DNA from: JBBIJO01 sp037445895
Lineage (GTDB): Bacteria > Bacteroidota > Ignavibacteria > Kapaibacteriales > UBA2268
Assembly (NCBI GenBank): GCA_037445895.1
Contig: JBBIJO010000005.1
Location: forward strand, 62,001-126,000
DNA length: 64,000 bases
Direction: 5' to 3'
Of the stretch, positions 46,442-54,853 are shown in pieces (positions within the stretch are counted from its first letter, which is position 1; each line of letters begins with the position of its first letter). The position numbers and the translations under genes were made by a program. The notes beneath the pieces are model-generated. The model searched no databases, was not told where the DNA came from, and worked only from the letters and a program-made list of their open reading frames with translations.

Positions 46442-47368
46442 ATGAGAACCAATTTATCGATTTACTTCAGAACAGATAACACCTATTTGGCATTGATTGA
46501 AAGACAACCGAAGGGTTTGTGTTTGAAATATATTAACTCGACCAGCTATCCAATTGATCTCGATAATCCAGAAAGCCATAACTCAAAGAAAGGACTGGAC
46601 GAATTTTTTGATATTATTGAAAAACTACCCGAAAAATACAATTTTGTTAGCATAGCCTTGCCTTTGGAATCGGTTTTAATTACTCAATTTCCCGCTCGAC
46701 CCAAAATATCGAAAGACGAAATTATGTCGATTGTAAATATTGAAATGCGCCAAATATATCCACAATTCGATCCGACACAATTCCCAACTTATCTTTTCCA
46801 ACTCAAAGAAAGGAAAAATAGCCCGTTCTATCTTGCAGTAATAATTCCACGAAATATCTATGAAAACGTAAAAAAAATTACAACTAAACTTAACCAACTT
46901 GTCGAGAAAATTGAGATTAGCCAGGTTAATTCCCATAGCGCTTTACTCTATAATTATCCTGAATATTTCAATAAAAACGTGGGTGTTTTTAACATTCAAG
47001 AAGGGTTTATAGATTTTAGCGTAATTAATGGGAAACAATTTATTGCATATTCTTTGATAAAATACGGCAAACTCGAAGAAATACCAGACTTAATGATTCG
47101 AAATTTAGAAGGCATTGGAAAAGAAATGGGAATCGAGTTTGATTCGTGCTTCTTGTTCGGCATTTCATTAACTCGTGATTTGTTTAAAACTATTGCTTCG
47201 AAACTTTCTAAACATATACCAACAATAAATAAATTAAATCCATTGAGAATGTTCACTGCAAATTTATCGCAACGCGAAAGAGATTATTGTGCTCGTATCG
47301 CCCATATTCTTCCCCCGTGTATTGGTGCAAGTATTCCAGTATATCATAATAGAATAAAAATTTATTAA
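46442..47368 (+). CDS. PilM/GspL-like actin-fold protein (tentative)
   Basis: The 308 residues have no signal peptide or membrane helix. The block IALPLESVLITQFPARPKISKDEIMSI followed by IEMRQIYPQF resembles the PilM pattern, in which paired strands are followed by an inner-membrane-complex binding segment. The late LIRNLEGIGKEMG and CFLFGISL fit the second actin subdomain. No pilN, pilO or pilQ gene lies nearby, and ATP-binding residues are not clearly readable. It stands between a receiver-HDOD gene and rsmD, whose ATG overlaps its stop by one base. The assignment is tentative. Confidence 0.5.
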   Translation: MRTNLSIYFRTDNTYLALIERQPKGLCLKYINSTSYPIDLDNPESHNSKKGLDEFFDIIEKLPEKYNFVSIALPLESVLITQFPARPKISKDEIMSIVNIEMRQIYPQFDPTQFPTYLFQLKERKNSPFYLAVIIPRNIYENVKKITTKLNQLVEKIEISQVNSHSALLYNYPEYFNKNVGVFNIQEGFIDFSVINGKQFIAYSLIKYGKLEEIPDLMIRNLEGIGKEMGIEFDSCFLFGISLTRDLFKTIASKLSKHIPTINKLNPLRMFTANLSQRERDYCARIAHILPPCIGASIPVYHNRIKIY

Positions 47369-47931
47369 TGAGAATTATTTCTGGAAAATTCAAAGGAAGG
47401 TCGTTCAGAACAAAGTTGCCTAGTTCGATTAGACCAACTACGGATTCGACACGCGAAGCAATTTTTAATTTATTGTCCAAACATATCGACTTTTTTGATA
47501 TAAGAATTTTGGACCTTTTTGCTGGAACTGGATTGCTCGGTTTCGAAGCTTTAAGCCGTGGTGCAAGTTTTTGCCATTTTGTCGATAAAAGCCGTTCATC
47601 GTGCGAAATCATTAACTACAATTCTACTATACTCGGTTTACTGCCGAAAACTTTCAAAATAACTACTTCCGATGTATTTTCCTTTTTAAGCACATATAAT
47701 CCAGAGCACACATTCGACTTGGTGTTCTCCGACCCACCATACAATCTTTCTTTGAATTCCAAAGTTCTAAGCCATTCGAATTTGAAAAAATTAATTCACG
47801 ACGGGACAATTTTCGTTATAGAAACATCGAATATGGAAACTTTCGATATTCCAAACGGATTCATTTTGCACCAGCGAAAAGACTACGGCGATACATCAAT
47901 AAGTATTTTGGAGTTTTCTGTATCTAAATAA
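47368..47931 (+). CDS. rsmD: 16S rRNA (guanine966-N2)-methyltransferase
   Basis: RsmD methylates G966 of 16S rRNA with S-adenosylmethionine. The 187 residues begin MRIISGKFKGR, the family hallmark. RPTTDSTREAIFN and the SAM-binding LDLFAGTGLLGFEAL follow, then the catalytic DPPYNL (family D/N-PPY). Length is normal. Its ATG shares one base with the stop of the PilM-like gene, so translation is coupled. The polyphosphate kinase gene follows 18 bases later. Confidence 0.96.
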   Translation: MRIISGKFKGRSFRTKLPSSIRPTTDSTREAIFNLLSKHIDFFDIRILDLFAGTGLLGFEALSRGASFCHFVDKSRSSCEIINYNSTILGLLPKTFKITTSDVFSFLSTYNPEHTFDLVFSDPPYNLSLNSKVLSHSNLKKLIHDGTIFVIETSNMETFDIPNGFILHQRKDYGDTSISILEFSVSK

Positions 47932-47949
47932 AATATAGAGAAAAGAATA

Positions 47950-48783
47950 ATGGGACACAAAGGGAAAAACAACAATCAAGAACTAATACCCAAATACAAC
48001 GAAAAGGGTAAACTCCACAGGAAGTTCTACGAACAAGAACTTTCGCGTTTACAGACCGAACTTGTAAAGTTGCAATACTGGGTAAAGCAAAGAGGACTAA
48101 AAGTAGTCATAATTTTCGAGGGACGCGACGCTGCGGGCAAAGGAGGCACAATTAAACGAATAACAGAGGCACTAAATCCACGTGGTTGCCGTGTAGTAGC
48201 CCTCGAAAAACCTTCCGACCGAGAGCGAACACAATGGTATTTCCAACGATATGTATCCCATCTGCCATCGGCAGGCGAAATTGTCCTTTTCGACAGAAGT
48301 TGGTATAATCGTGCGGGCGTCGAAAAAGTTATGGGTTTTTGCACCGAAGAAGAATACTGGGAATTTTTGCGTTCCTGCCCAGAATTCGAGAAAATGTTAA
48401 TTCGTAGCGGTATTACCTTAATCAAATATTGGTTTTCGATTAGCGACGAAGAGCAAGAGAAAAGATTCTACGACCGTTCAACTGACCCGAAAAAGCGTTG
48501 GAAGCTATCCGAAATGGATTTAGCCAGTTGGAACAAATGGGTAGAATTTTCCAAAGCCAAAGACGAAATGTTCAAATATACCGACACCAAGAATTCTCCT
48601 TGGTATTGTATAAATGCTGACGACAAACGAAAAGCACGCCTCAACTGTATTGCCCATATCCTCAAAATGATCCCTTACGAAGATGTTATCCCAAAACCGA
48701 TAGAATTTCCGCCACGGAAAATCGACAGCTCATACGTCCGACCCCCAATTCAAGAATTTACCTATGTTCCAGAAATTTACTAG
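47950..48783 (+). CDS. ppk2: Polyphosphate kinase 2
   Basis: PPK2 enzymes phosphorylate nucleoside di- or monophosphates from polyphosphate. The 277 residues show Walker A in FEGRDAAGKGG (about 58-68), KPSDRERTQWYFQRY, the Walker B-like DRSWYNRAGVE (about 118-128) and the lid region with arginines (DEEQEKRFYDR). A single domain of this size is the class I/II form. Whether it prefers ADP, GDP or AMP cannot be read safely. It is part of a close forward run (rsmD-ppk2-pyrF-DUF2851), with five bases to pyrF. Confidence 0.94.
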   Translation: MGHKGKNNNQELIPKYNEKGKLHRKFYEQELSRLQTELVKLQYWVKQRGLKVVIIFEGRDAAGKGGTIKRITEALNPRGCRVVALEKPSDRERTQWYFQRYVSHLPSAGEIVLFDRSWYNRAGVEKVMGFCTEEEYWEFLRSCPEFEKMLIRSGITLIKYWFSISDEEQEKRFYDRSTDPKKRWKLSEMDLASWNKWVEFSKAKDEMFKYTDTKNSPWYCINADDKRKARLNCIAHILKMIPYEDVIPKPIEFPPRKIDSSYVRPPIQEFTYVPEIY

Positions 48784-48788
48784 CATTA

Positions 48789-49586
48789 ATGAACTCATAC
48801 AGGAAACTAATTTTTCTACAAAAGAAAACGCAATCGCGACTTTGCGTTGGAATAGACCCGGACGATTCGAAATTGCCATTAACTTTCCGCGACTCCACCG
48901 ATTCAATTCTTGCATTTTGCAAAATCGTTGTCGACGCAACCAAACAATATGCTTGTGCATACAAGCTCAATCTCGCTTTTTTCGAGCAGTTCGGTTCTAA
49001 TGGATTCCAAATATTAGAAAAGCTGCTCGAATACATAGGAACAGACGTTGTTACAATTGCCGACGGGAAACGTGGCGACATTGGAAACTCTTCGAAAGCC
49101 TATGCTAAATCAATTTTTCGGAAGTTTAATTTTGATTGTGCTACATTGAACCCATTTATGGGACAGGATTCGCTTGAACCATTTTTCGACGAAACCGATA
49201 AGCTAAATTTTGTCTTATTGTTAACTTCGAACAATGGCGCCAACGATTTCCAAAAAATTATGATTAACAACAAATTCTTTTTCCAGTTAATGCTCGAAAA
49301 AATTCAAAGTTGGTTCGATTATGAACAATTAGGTTTCGTTGTTGGAGCCACCAAAACCGAAGAGTTCTCGACTATACGACATACTGTCCCAAATCACTTT
49401 ATTCTCGCGCCAGGGGTTGGAATACAAGGCGGAGATTTGCAATATATTCTGAAAGCGAACAACTCGAAACCAATACTTATCAATGTAACTCGCGATATTA
49501 TATATCCAGCAAATTGGGACGATTTCCCTCAAAATATTGAATCGAAAGCCAAATTCTATTGGGAACAATTAAAAATTGAATTATGA
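48789..49586 (+). CDS. pyrF: Orotidine 5'-phosphate decarboxylase (type 2)
   Basis: PyrF makes UMP from OMP. The 265 residues fit the longer type 2 subfamily: LCVGIDPDDSKLP near the start, the active-site block IADGKRGDIGNSS with Lys94, TLNPFMGQDSLEPF, and APGVGIQGGD for phosphate binding. Length is normal for type 2 (about 270). The gene overlaps the DUF2851 gene by four bases (ATGA). No other pyrimidine gene is adjacent. Confidence 0.95.
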   Translation: MNSYRKLIFLQKKTQSRLCVGIDPDDSKLPLTFRDSTDSILAFCKIVVDATKQYACAYKLNLAFFEQFGSNGFQILEKLLEYIGTDVVTIADGKRGDIGNSSKAYAKSIFRKFNFDCATLNPFMGQDSLEPFFDETDKLNFVLLLTSNNGANDFQKIMINNKFFFQLMLEKIQSWFDYEQLGFVVGATKTEEFSTIRHTVPNHFILAPGVGIQGGDLQYILKANNSKPILINVTRDIIYPANWDDFPQNIESKAKFYWEQLKIEL

Positions 49587-50575
49587 AAGTCGGTCCAAAA
49601 GAAATTGATTTCCAAAAACGAGTCCACAGGTTTTTTTCTGACCCCTCGATAGTGTTCAAAACACATTCGGGAAAGCGATTGCAAATACTTTCGCCTGGAC
49701 GACATAATCACAACGAAGGTCCAGACTTTTTGGACATTGCAATCCTGTTAGAAGGCACAATTATCATTGGAGATGCCGAGGTCCACAACAAAGCTTCGGA
49801 ATGGAACCTGCATTCCCACGAAATGGATGCGAAGTATCGAAATGTGATACTCCATATTGTCTCGGAAATGGATATACCCGAAAAAAGCAATTTTGAAACA
49901 CTTGTTATCGACCCTGCAATTCTTCCACAGGCTGAATATTCAATAGAGTTAGGAAAAGACGAAATATTCGACTCGCTCGAAGAAATTCAAAATTATGCTT
50001 TGCTTCGCCTACTCCGCAAAACTTCCGATGCACAGATAATGTATGAAAAATTAGGAATAGAAGGAACTTTTAAAACTCTTATACAGAATTTTCTCCACAA
50101 ATACCTTTCAAAAAGGCATAGACCGTATTATGCTAAGCTCAGGATTGGCGAATTCATCGACAAACTCTCGAAATCGAAACTCTTCAACTTTTTAACAAGC
50201 ATAGAGGAACAAAAAACCGAAAGTCTCGCAGAACAACTGTTTCTGCTAATGAAAACAAAAATAGACACCGAGGGCAACCACTTGCGCCGCGAGATAATAC
50301 TAAATTGTATATTACCACTGGCTATTATAATTGCAAACGAATCGGCTCGGATAAGTTTGTTTGTGTGGTTTTGGTCGGCTCCTGCGTTGAACTCTTACGG
50401 CAAACTAACACGGAAATTTCCACAAATTCCACAGAATTTTATTTGGCAGCAACAAGGTATGTTGGAAATTCTCAACAATATGGGCAAAAAATCGAACCCT
50501 ATTCCTACAACTGTTCAAAATTTTCGTATCGGCGAGGTACTACGTTTCTTCCAAATTGGTAATCCGCCCTTTTAA
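49583..50575 (+). CDS. DUF2851 family protein
   Basis: The 330-residue protein carries the DUF2851 start pattern: SPGRHNHNEGPDFLDIAI, then GDAEVHNKASEWNLHSH and YRNVILHIV. These could form a metal- or acid-base-containing pocket (conserved His, Asn, Glu and Asp). I recall the family as typical of Bacteroidota/Chlorobiota, often about 400 residues, so this copy is on the short side. The function is unknown to me. It is coupled to pyrF by a four-base overlap and is the last gene before the dnaA upstream region. Confidence 0.85.
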   Translation: MKVGPKEIDFQKRVHRFFSDPSIVFKTHSGKRLQILSPGRHNHNEGPDFLDIAILLEGTIIIGDAEVHNKASEWNLHSHEMDAKYRNVILHIVSEMDIPEKSNFETLVIDPAILPQAEYSIELGKDEIFDSLEEIQNYALLRLLRKTSDAQIMYEKLGIEGTFKTLIQNFLHKYLSKRHRPYYAKLRIGEFIDKLSKSKLFNFLTSIEEQKTESLAEQLFLLMKTKIDTEGNHLRREIILNCILPLAIIIANESARISLFVWFWSAPALNSYGKLTRKFPQIPQNFIWQQQGMLEILNNMGKKSNPIPTTVQNFRIGEVLRFFQIGNPPF

Positions 50576-50896
50576 TAGATTATTATATATTTTCTCGATA
50601 CTTACAGAATTGTCTTAACAAAAGCAAAGAATGATTTTTTCGAGAACACAAAACAAATTGTTCCAATAACTTAAAACAAATATCATACAATTAATTTAAA
50701 AGTTCGATTGAAATGCATTACTAAGTCTTTATTTTTTCGTTACAACAAAAAAACAAGAAAAAAAAATTAAATTTTTTAAAAAATGATTTGAAAGTTTCGA
50801 ATAAAAATCGGAATTTCGTTAAACAGGTTTAGTCAAACTTTTCCAAAGTTCGATTAAACTGATTTCGTTAACCAAAATTTCGGAGGTAGGTAAGGG
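50576..50896. promoter_or_regulatory. AT-rich region upstream of dnaA with paired direct repeats
   Basis: This 321-base non-coding region is very AT-rich, with an A/T tract near 50745-50785. AAAGTTCGATT occurs at 50699-50709 and 50845-50855, and ATTTCGTTAA at 50813-50822 and 50862-50871. I found no consensus DnaA box (TTATCCACA) on either strand. It could be a dnaA control region or part of an origin; the sequence alone does not settle this. Confidence 0.4.
50882..50886 (+). promoter_or_regulatory. Ribosome binding site of dnaA
   Basis: GGAGG lies ten bases before the ATG at 50897. Such a complete Shine-Dalgarno site is uncommon in this window, where most genes show only weak purine stretches. 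Confidence 0.6.
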
Positions 50897-52333
50897 ATGA
50901 ATTTACAAGATACACCCATTAATGGTGTCGGCGAAACAATAGAAATAGAATCCAAGATAAAAGATGAGAAAACAACATTAGAATCGAGATGGAAACAACT
51001 ACTCAAACTGATACGAGGGAATGTTTCTTTACAGGTCTTTAAAACATGGTTCATTCCTATCAAACCACTTAAATTCGAGGGAAACGAGTTGGTTGTTCAG
51101 GTTCCATCACAATTTTATTGCGAGTGGCTCGACCAACATTATTTTTCCTTGATTAGGACAGCAGTTCATAGATTCTTTGGCGAACAAATTTCATTAAAAT
51201 ACCATATTATTGTCGATAAATCAATCCCAAACGATAGCAGCATCAAATTACCGAGTTCAAGTCTTCCAAGTAGCGAACAAATACAAAAAAATATAATTCA
51301 AAAATTGGATTATAGCCCTAATCTCGTCCCGAATTACTCTTTCGAGAATTTTGTTGTTGGGGATTGTAACCAGTTTGCATATTCCACTGCCTTTGCTGTA
51401 GCGAAAAATCCGAATCAACCAAGGTATAATCCTTTGATTCTTTATGGTAATACTGGCCTTGGAAAAACCCATCTCATTCAAGCAATTGGTAACCATATTC
51501 TTTTAAACCACCCAAGCGTTCGCGTGCTTTATTCAACAAGCGAAAATTTTGCAAACAACTTTATTGATGCAATAAAAAACAACAATATGAACAGCTTTGT
51601 AAATCATTACCGCAACATTGATGTTTTGCTTGTTGACGATATTCAATTTTTTCAAAACAAAGGCAAAATACAAGACCACTTCTTTCATACATTCAACGCT
51701 CTTCACCAAGTTGGTAAGCAAATAGTTCTAACAAGCGACAAAGCCCCTAAGCAACTTAAAGATTTGGACGAAAGGTTAATCAGTAGATTTCAATGGGGAG
51801 TAATCGCCGATATTCAACCCCCTGAATTAGAAACAAGGATTGCAATCACTAGAAAGAAAAGCGAAAACGAGGGATTGGAACTTCCCGAAGAAGTGGTCGA
51901 GTATATTGCTCAAAATGTAGTAACAAATGTCCGGGAAATCGAAGGGGTAATAGTTAGCCTTTTTGCAACTATTGCTTTTTCGAAGCGTAAACCAAGCATA
52001 GAACTTGTTCGCGAAATACTTCGTGCCAAACATATTCGTTCAGTTCGAGTAGTAACAATAGACAAAATAAAAAGTGCAGTTGCCCATTATTTCAATATTA
52101 AAGCCGATGAACTCGAATCTAAATCGAGAAAAAAAGAAATTATGCTCCCACGACAACTCGCTATGTACCTTTCTAAAGAACTTACAAATTCTACCTTAAT
52201 TACAATCGGGCAAAGTTTTGGTGGCCGCGACCATACAACCGTTCTCCACTCAATTAATATTATTGAGAGGAACCTACTGGTCGATGAGCGTGTAAAATCG
52301 GCTTATGAATATATTTCTCGCAAACTAATATAG
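50897..52333 (+). CDS. dnaA: Chromosomal replication initiator protein DnaA
   Basis: DnaA binds the origin and melts it to start replication. The 478 residues contain domain I (about 30-110, WKQLLKLI...FKTWFIP), a linker and the AAA+ domain. That domain has Walker A GNTGLGKTH, Walker B VDDIQFFQNK, a sensor region with ISRFQWG and box VII-like residues. Domain IV ends in the DNA-binding signature GGRDHTTVLHS. All expected motifs are present and length is normal. The gene is not next to dnaN, recF or gyrB here. The YitT-like gene follows after 12 bases. Confidence 0.97.
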   Translation: MNLQDTPINGVGETIEIESKIKDEKTTLESRWKQLLKLIRGNVSLQVFKTWFIPIKPLKFEGNELVVQVPSQFYCEWLDQHYFSLIRTAVHRFFGEQISLKYHIIVDKSIPNDSSIKLPSSSLPSSEQIQKNIIQKLDYSPNLVPNYSFENFVVGDCNQFAYSTAFAVAKNPNQPRYNPLILYGNTGLGKTHLIQAIGNHILLNHPSVRVLYSTSENFANNFIDAIKNNNMNSFVNHYRNIDVLLVDDIQFFQNKGKIQDHFFHTFNALHQVGKQIVLTSDKAPKQLKDLDERLISRFQWGVIADIQPPELETRIAITRKKSENEGLELPEEVVEYIAQNVVTNVREIEGVIVSLFATIAFSKRKPSIELVREILRAKHIRSVRVVTIDKIKSAVAHYFNIKADELESKSRKKEIMLPRQLAMYLSKELTNSTLITIGQSFGGRDHTTVLHSINIIERNLLVDERVKSAYEYISRKLI

Positions 52334-52345
52334 TTAAATTGTGAA

Positions 52346-53218
52346 TTGAACTTAACTTTTCGTGAAATACGACGCTCATTCTTTTTATTGCTTTCAGGCA
52401 TCATTGCCACCATTGGGTTAAAGTCGTTCCTATTACCAAACAAATTCATCGACGGCGGAGTAACAGGTATATCTATGCTTTTAACAATTCTTACAAATAT
52501 TCCTCTGCCTATTTTTGTATTTGTTATGAATATACCTTTTATTTTCCTTGCTTATTTTAACATATCAAAAGAATTCGCGATAAGGACAATAATTTCAATA
52601 CTATTTCTCGCCTTTTGTTTATTTTTCTTGCCTCTTCCCATTATCACCCACGACAAGTTACTTGTTGCTGTTTTTGGTGGTTTTTTTCTTGGTGCAGGGA
52701 TTGGACTTGCTATCCGAGGGGGCGGGGTGCTCGATGGAACCGAAATATTAGCCATATTCGTCAGTAGAAAACTACACTCCACCGTGGGCGATATTATTTT
52801 ACTAATCAACATAATTATATTTTCGGCAGCAACATTTACTCTTGGAATCGAAGCAGCATTTTATTCTATTTTAACATACGTTTCTGCGTCGAAAACAGCC
52901 GATTTTTTCATTGAAGGCATCGAAGAGTATATTGCTGTTATGATTGTATCCAAAAAAAACGAAGAAATACGAAAATCAATTCTTTACCAAATTGGACGTG
53001 GCGTAACAATATTCAAAGGAAAACGTGGCTTGGACTTTGAGTCGGAGACTGATGAACCAAACGAAATAGATATTCTTTATACAGTGATAACACGATTAGA
53101 GTTACCCAAATTAAGCTCCGAAATCGCAAAAATAGATAAGAAGGCATTTTTAGTAATCCACAATGTTAAAGATACTATTGGCGGTTATATTAAAAAACGC
53201 CCTCATAACGTCTTTTAA
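52346..53218 (+). CDS. YitT family membrane protein
   Basis: The 290 residues have five or six N-terminal hydrophobic helices (about 10-190) and a soluble C-terminal DUF2179 domain (about 215-285) with RGVTIFKGKRG and the final KKAFLVIHNVKDTIGGYIKK. GVTGISMLLTILTNIP and GFFLGAGIGLAIRGGGVLDGTEIL are typical of the YitT/DUF161 family. Transport function is not established. The start appears to be TTG at 52346, because no ATG or GTG is available before the first helix. The gene is 12 bases behind dnaA. Confidence 0.9.
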   Translation: MNLTFREIRRSFFLLLSGIIATIGLKSFLLPNKFIDGGVTGISMLLTILTNIPLPIFVFVMNIPFIFLAYFNISKEFAIRTIISILFLAFCLFFLPLPIITHDKLLVAVFGGFFLGAGIGLAIRGGGVLDGTEILAIFVSRKLHSTVGDIILLINIIIFSAATFTLGIEAAFYSILTYVSASKTADFFIEGIEEYIAVMIVSKKNEEIRKSILYQIGRGVTIFKGKRGLDFESETDEPNEIDILYTVITRLELPKLSSEIAKIDKKAFLVIHNVKDTIGGYIKKRPHNVF

Positions 53219-53254
53219 ATATTTTAATTAAATTTCTTATTTATAACAATAATT

Positions 53255-54631
53255 ATGGATAATAAGTCTCAACTCAAAAAAGCCGTTCTGCTTGTTTCGA
53301 CAATAACCTCGTTCCTAACAGCGTTTATAGGTAGCTCGGTTAATGTTGCTTTACCTTCTATTGAAAGCGAATTCAAAATTGATGCAGTAACATTAGCATG
53401 GATTTCATCTTCATACTTATTAACTACTGCTGCTTTTTTGTTACCTTTAGGAAGAATAGCAGACATCAAGGGAAGGAAAAAGACATTCCAACTTGGTCTA
53501 TTTATTTATACTTTTTTCTCGTTACTTTCTGGATTTGCTTTCAATACGATTTCGCTGATTGTATTTAGAATAATCCAAGGAATTGGTGCAGCAATGATTT
53601 TTGGAACAGGCACAGCAATAATAACTTCGGTCTTTCCAGTCGGAGAACGAGGTAAGGCTATGGGGTATCTTGTTTCTGCTGTATATCTTGGTTTATCCTT
53701 CGGTCCTTTTTTTGGAGGACTTTTAACTCAATATTTAGGTTGGAGGAGTATTTTTTATCTGAATGTCCCTTTTGGAATTTTTATTGCTTATTTGATGGTT
53801 GCAAAATTAAAGGAAGAATGGGCAGATGCTCAGGGCGAAAAATTCGACTGGGTTGGTTCTATTGTCTATATAATGGCTCTTTCCTTTCTAATGCTAGGAT
53901 TTTCTAGAATCCCAAAACCAGAAGGAATCATTTTTGTAGTTATTGCTTTCCTTTCGCTGGTTATCTTTTCCTTATGGGAAAAGAAAACTATTGCTCCAAT
54001 TCTGAATGTGACACTTTTTACTAAAAATAATGTCTTTGCTTTTTCGAATCTTGCAGCACTAATTAGCTATTCAGCAACTTTTGCTGTTGGGTTTTTGCTA
54101 AGCTTATATCTTCAATACGTGAAGGGACTTCCTCCTCGCAACGCAGGTTTTATCCTTGCACTACAACCCGTAATGCAAGCAATTTTTTCTTCTTATGCTG
54201 GAAAGTTATCGGACCGAATAGAGCCACGCTACGTTGCATCTTTTGGAATGTTCCTAACCACTCTTGGTTTATTTTTGCTATCACTACTTAATTCGGCAAC
54301 TCCATTATTTATAATCTTAATTGCATTAATAATCCTTGGATTGGGTTTCGCATTTTTTTCGTCTCCGAACACAAATGCAATTATGAGTTCCGTCGAACCA
54401 AAATTTTACGGGGTTGCTTCGGCTTCTGTTGGGACAATGCGACTTGTTGGCCAAATGTTAAGCATTGGCTTTACCACAATGTTTTTTTCGTTGAAGTTAG
54501 GAAGCTCGCATATATCGGCAAACACAGTCCCAGCTTTTCTAAACGTGGTCCACATAATTTTCCTGCTTTTCGCAGTAATATGTGGGTTAGGAATCTTTGC
54601 TTCGATGGCACGAGGTAATTTAGAAAGATAA
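53255..54631 (+). CDS. MFS transporter, DHA2-type drug exporter
   Basis: The 458 residues form about 14 membrane helices. Motif A is seen as LGRIADIKGRKK between helices 2 and 3. The motif C-like GLSFGPFFGGLLTQYLGWRSIFYLNVPFGI and the start SFLTAFIGSSVNVALPSIE are those of EmrB/QacA-type proton antiporters. It lacks a partner EmrA or outer-membrane gene here, so it probably acts alone as an inner-membrane exporter; the substrate is unknown. Its stop is only five bases from the 3' end of the convergent tRNA-Leu. Confidence 0.92.
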   Translation: MDNKSQLKKAVLLVSTITSFLTAFIGSSVNVALPSIESEFKIDAVTLAWISSSYLLTTAAFLLPLGRIADIKGRKKTFQLGLFIYTFFSLLSGFAFNTISLIVFRIIQGIGAAMIFGTGTAIITSVFPVGERGKAMGYLVSAVYLGLSFGPFFGGLLTQYLGWRSIFYLNVPFGIFIAYLMVAKLKEEWADAQGEKFDWVGSIVYIMALSFLMLGFSRIPKPEGIIFVVIAFLSLVIFSLWEKKTIAPILNVTLFTKNNVFAFSNLAALISYSATFAVGFLLSLYLQYVKGLPPRNAGFILALQPVMQAIFSSYAGKLSDRIEPRYVASFGMFLTTLGLFLLSLLNSATPLFIILIALIILGLGFAFFSSPNTNAIMSSVEPKFYGVASASVGTMRLVGQMLSIGFTTMFFSLKLGSSHISANTVPAFLNVVHIIFLLFAVICGLGIFASMARGNLER

Positions 54632-54636
54632 AGAAG

Positions 54637-54720
54637 TGCCCGGAACAGGAATCGAACCTGCATGGCTATTCAGCCACTGCGCCCTGAACGCAGCGCGTCT
54701 ACCAATTCCGCCATCCGGGC
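54637..54720 (-). tRNA. tRNA-Leu (anticodon CAG)
   Basis: The minus strand reads GCCCGGATGGCGGAATTGG, and the acceptor stem GCCCGGA closes with TCCGGGC plus discriminator A. The anticodon stem CTGCG/CGCAG holds the loop TTCAGGG, so the anticodon is CAG (codon CUG). A class II variable arm and the T-loop GGTTCGATTCC are present. CCA is not encoded. The gene is 84 nt long. Confidence 0.96.
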
Positions 54721-54725
54721 ATCAG

Positions 54726-54812
54726 CGGAGAGTGAGGGATTCGAACCCCCGGAAGGAAAGCTCCTTCAACGGTTTTCGAGACCGCCCCGTTCAACCACTC
54801 CGGCAACTCTCC
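54726..54812 (-). tRNA. tRNA-Ser (anticodon CGA)
   Basis: On the minus strand the acceptor GGAGAGT pairs with ACTCTCC, followed by discriminator G. The anticodon loop CTCGAAA gives CGA (codon UCG). A long class II variable arm and the T-arm GGGGGTTCGAATCCC are present. CCA is not encoded. It lies five bases upstream of tRNA-Leu on the same strand, so both likely come from one transcript. The gene is 87 nt long. Confidence 0.96.
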
Positions 54813-54853
54813 ATTACACAAAATTAACAATTTTTCCCGAAAGGCTCTTTATC

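Noticed and set aside
50576..50896. Classical oriC with DnaA boxes
   Set aside because: No TTATCCACA-like box was found on either strand; only AT-richness and other repeats are present.
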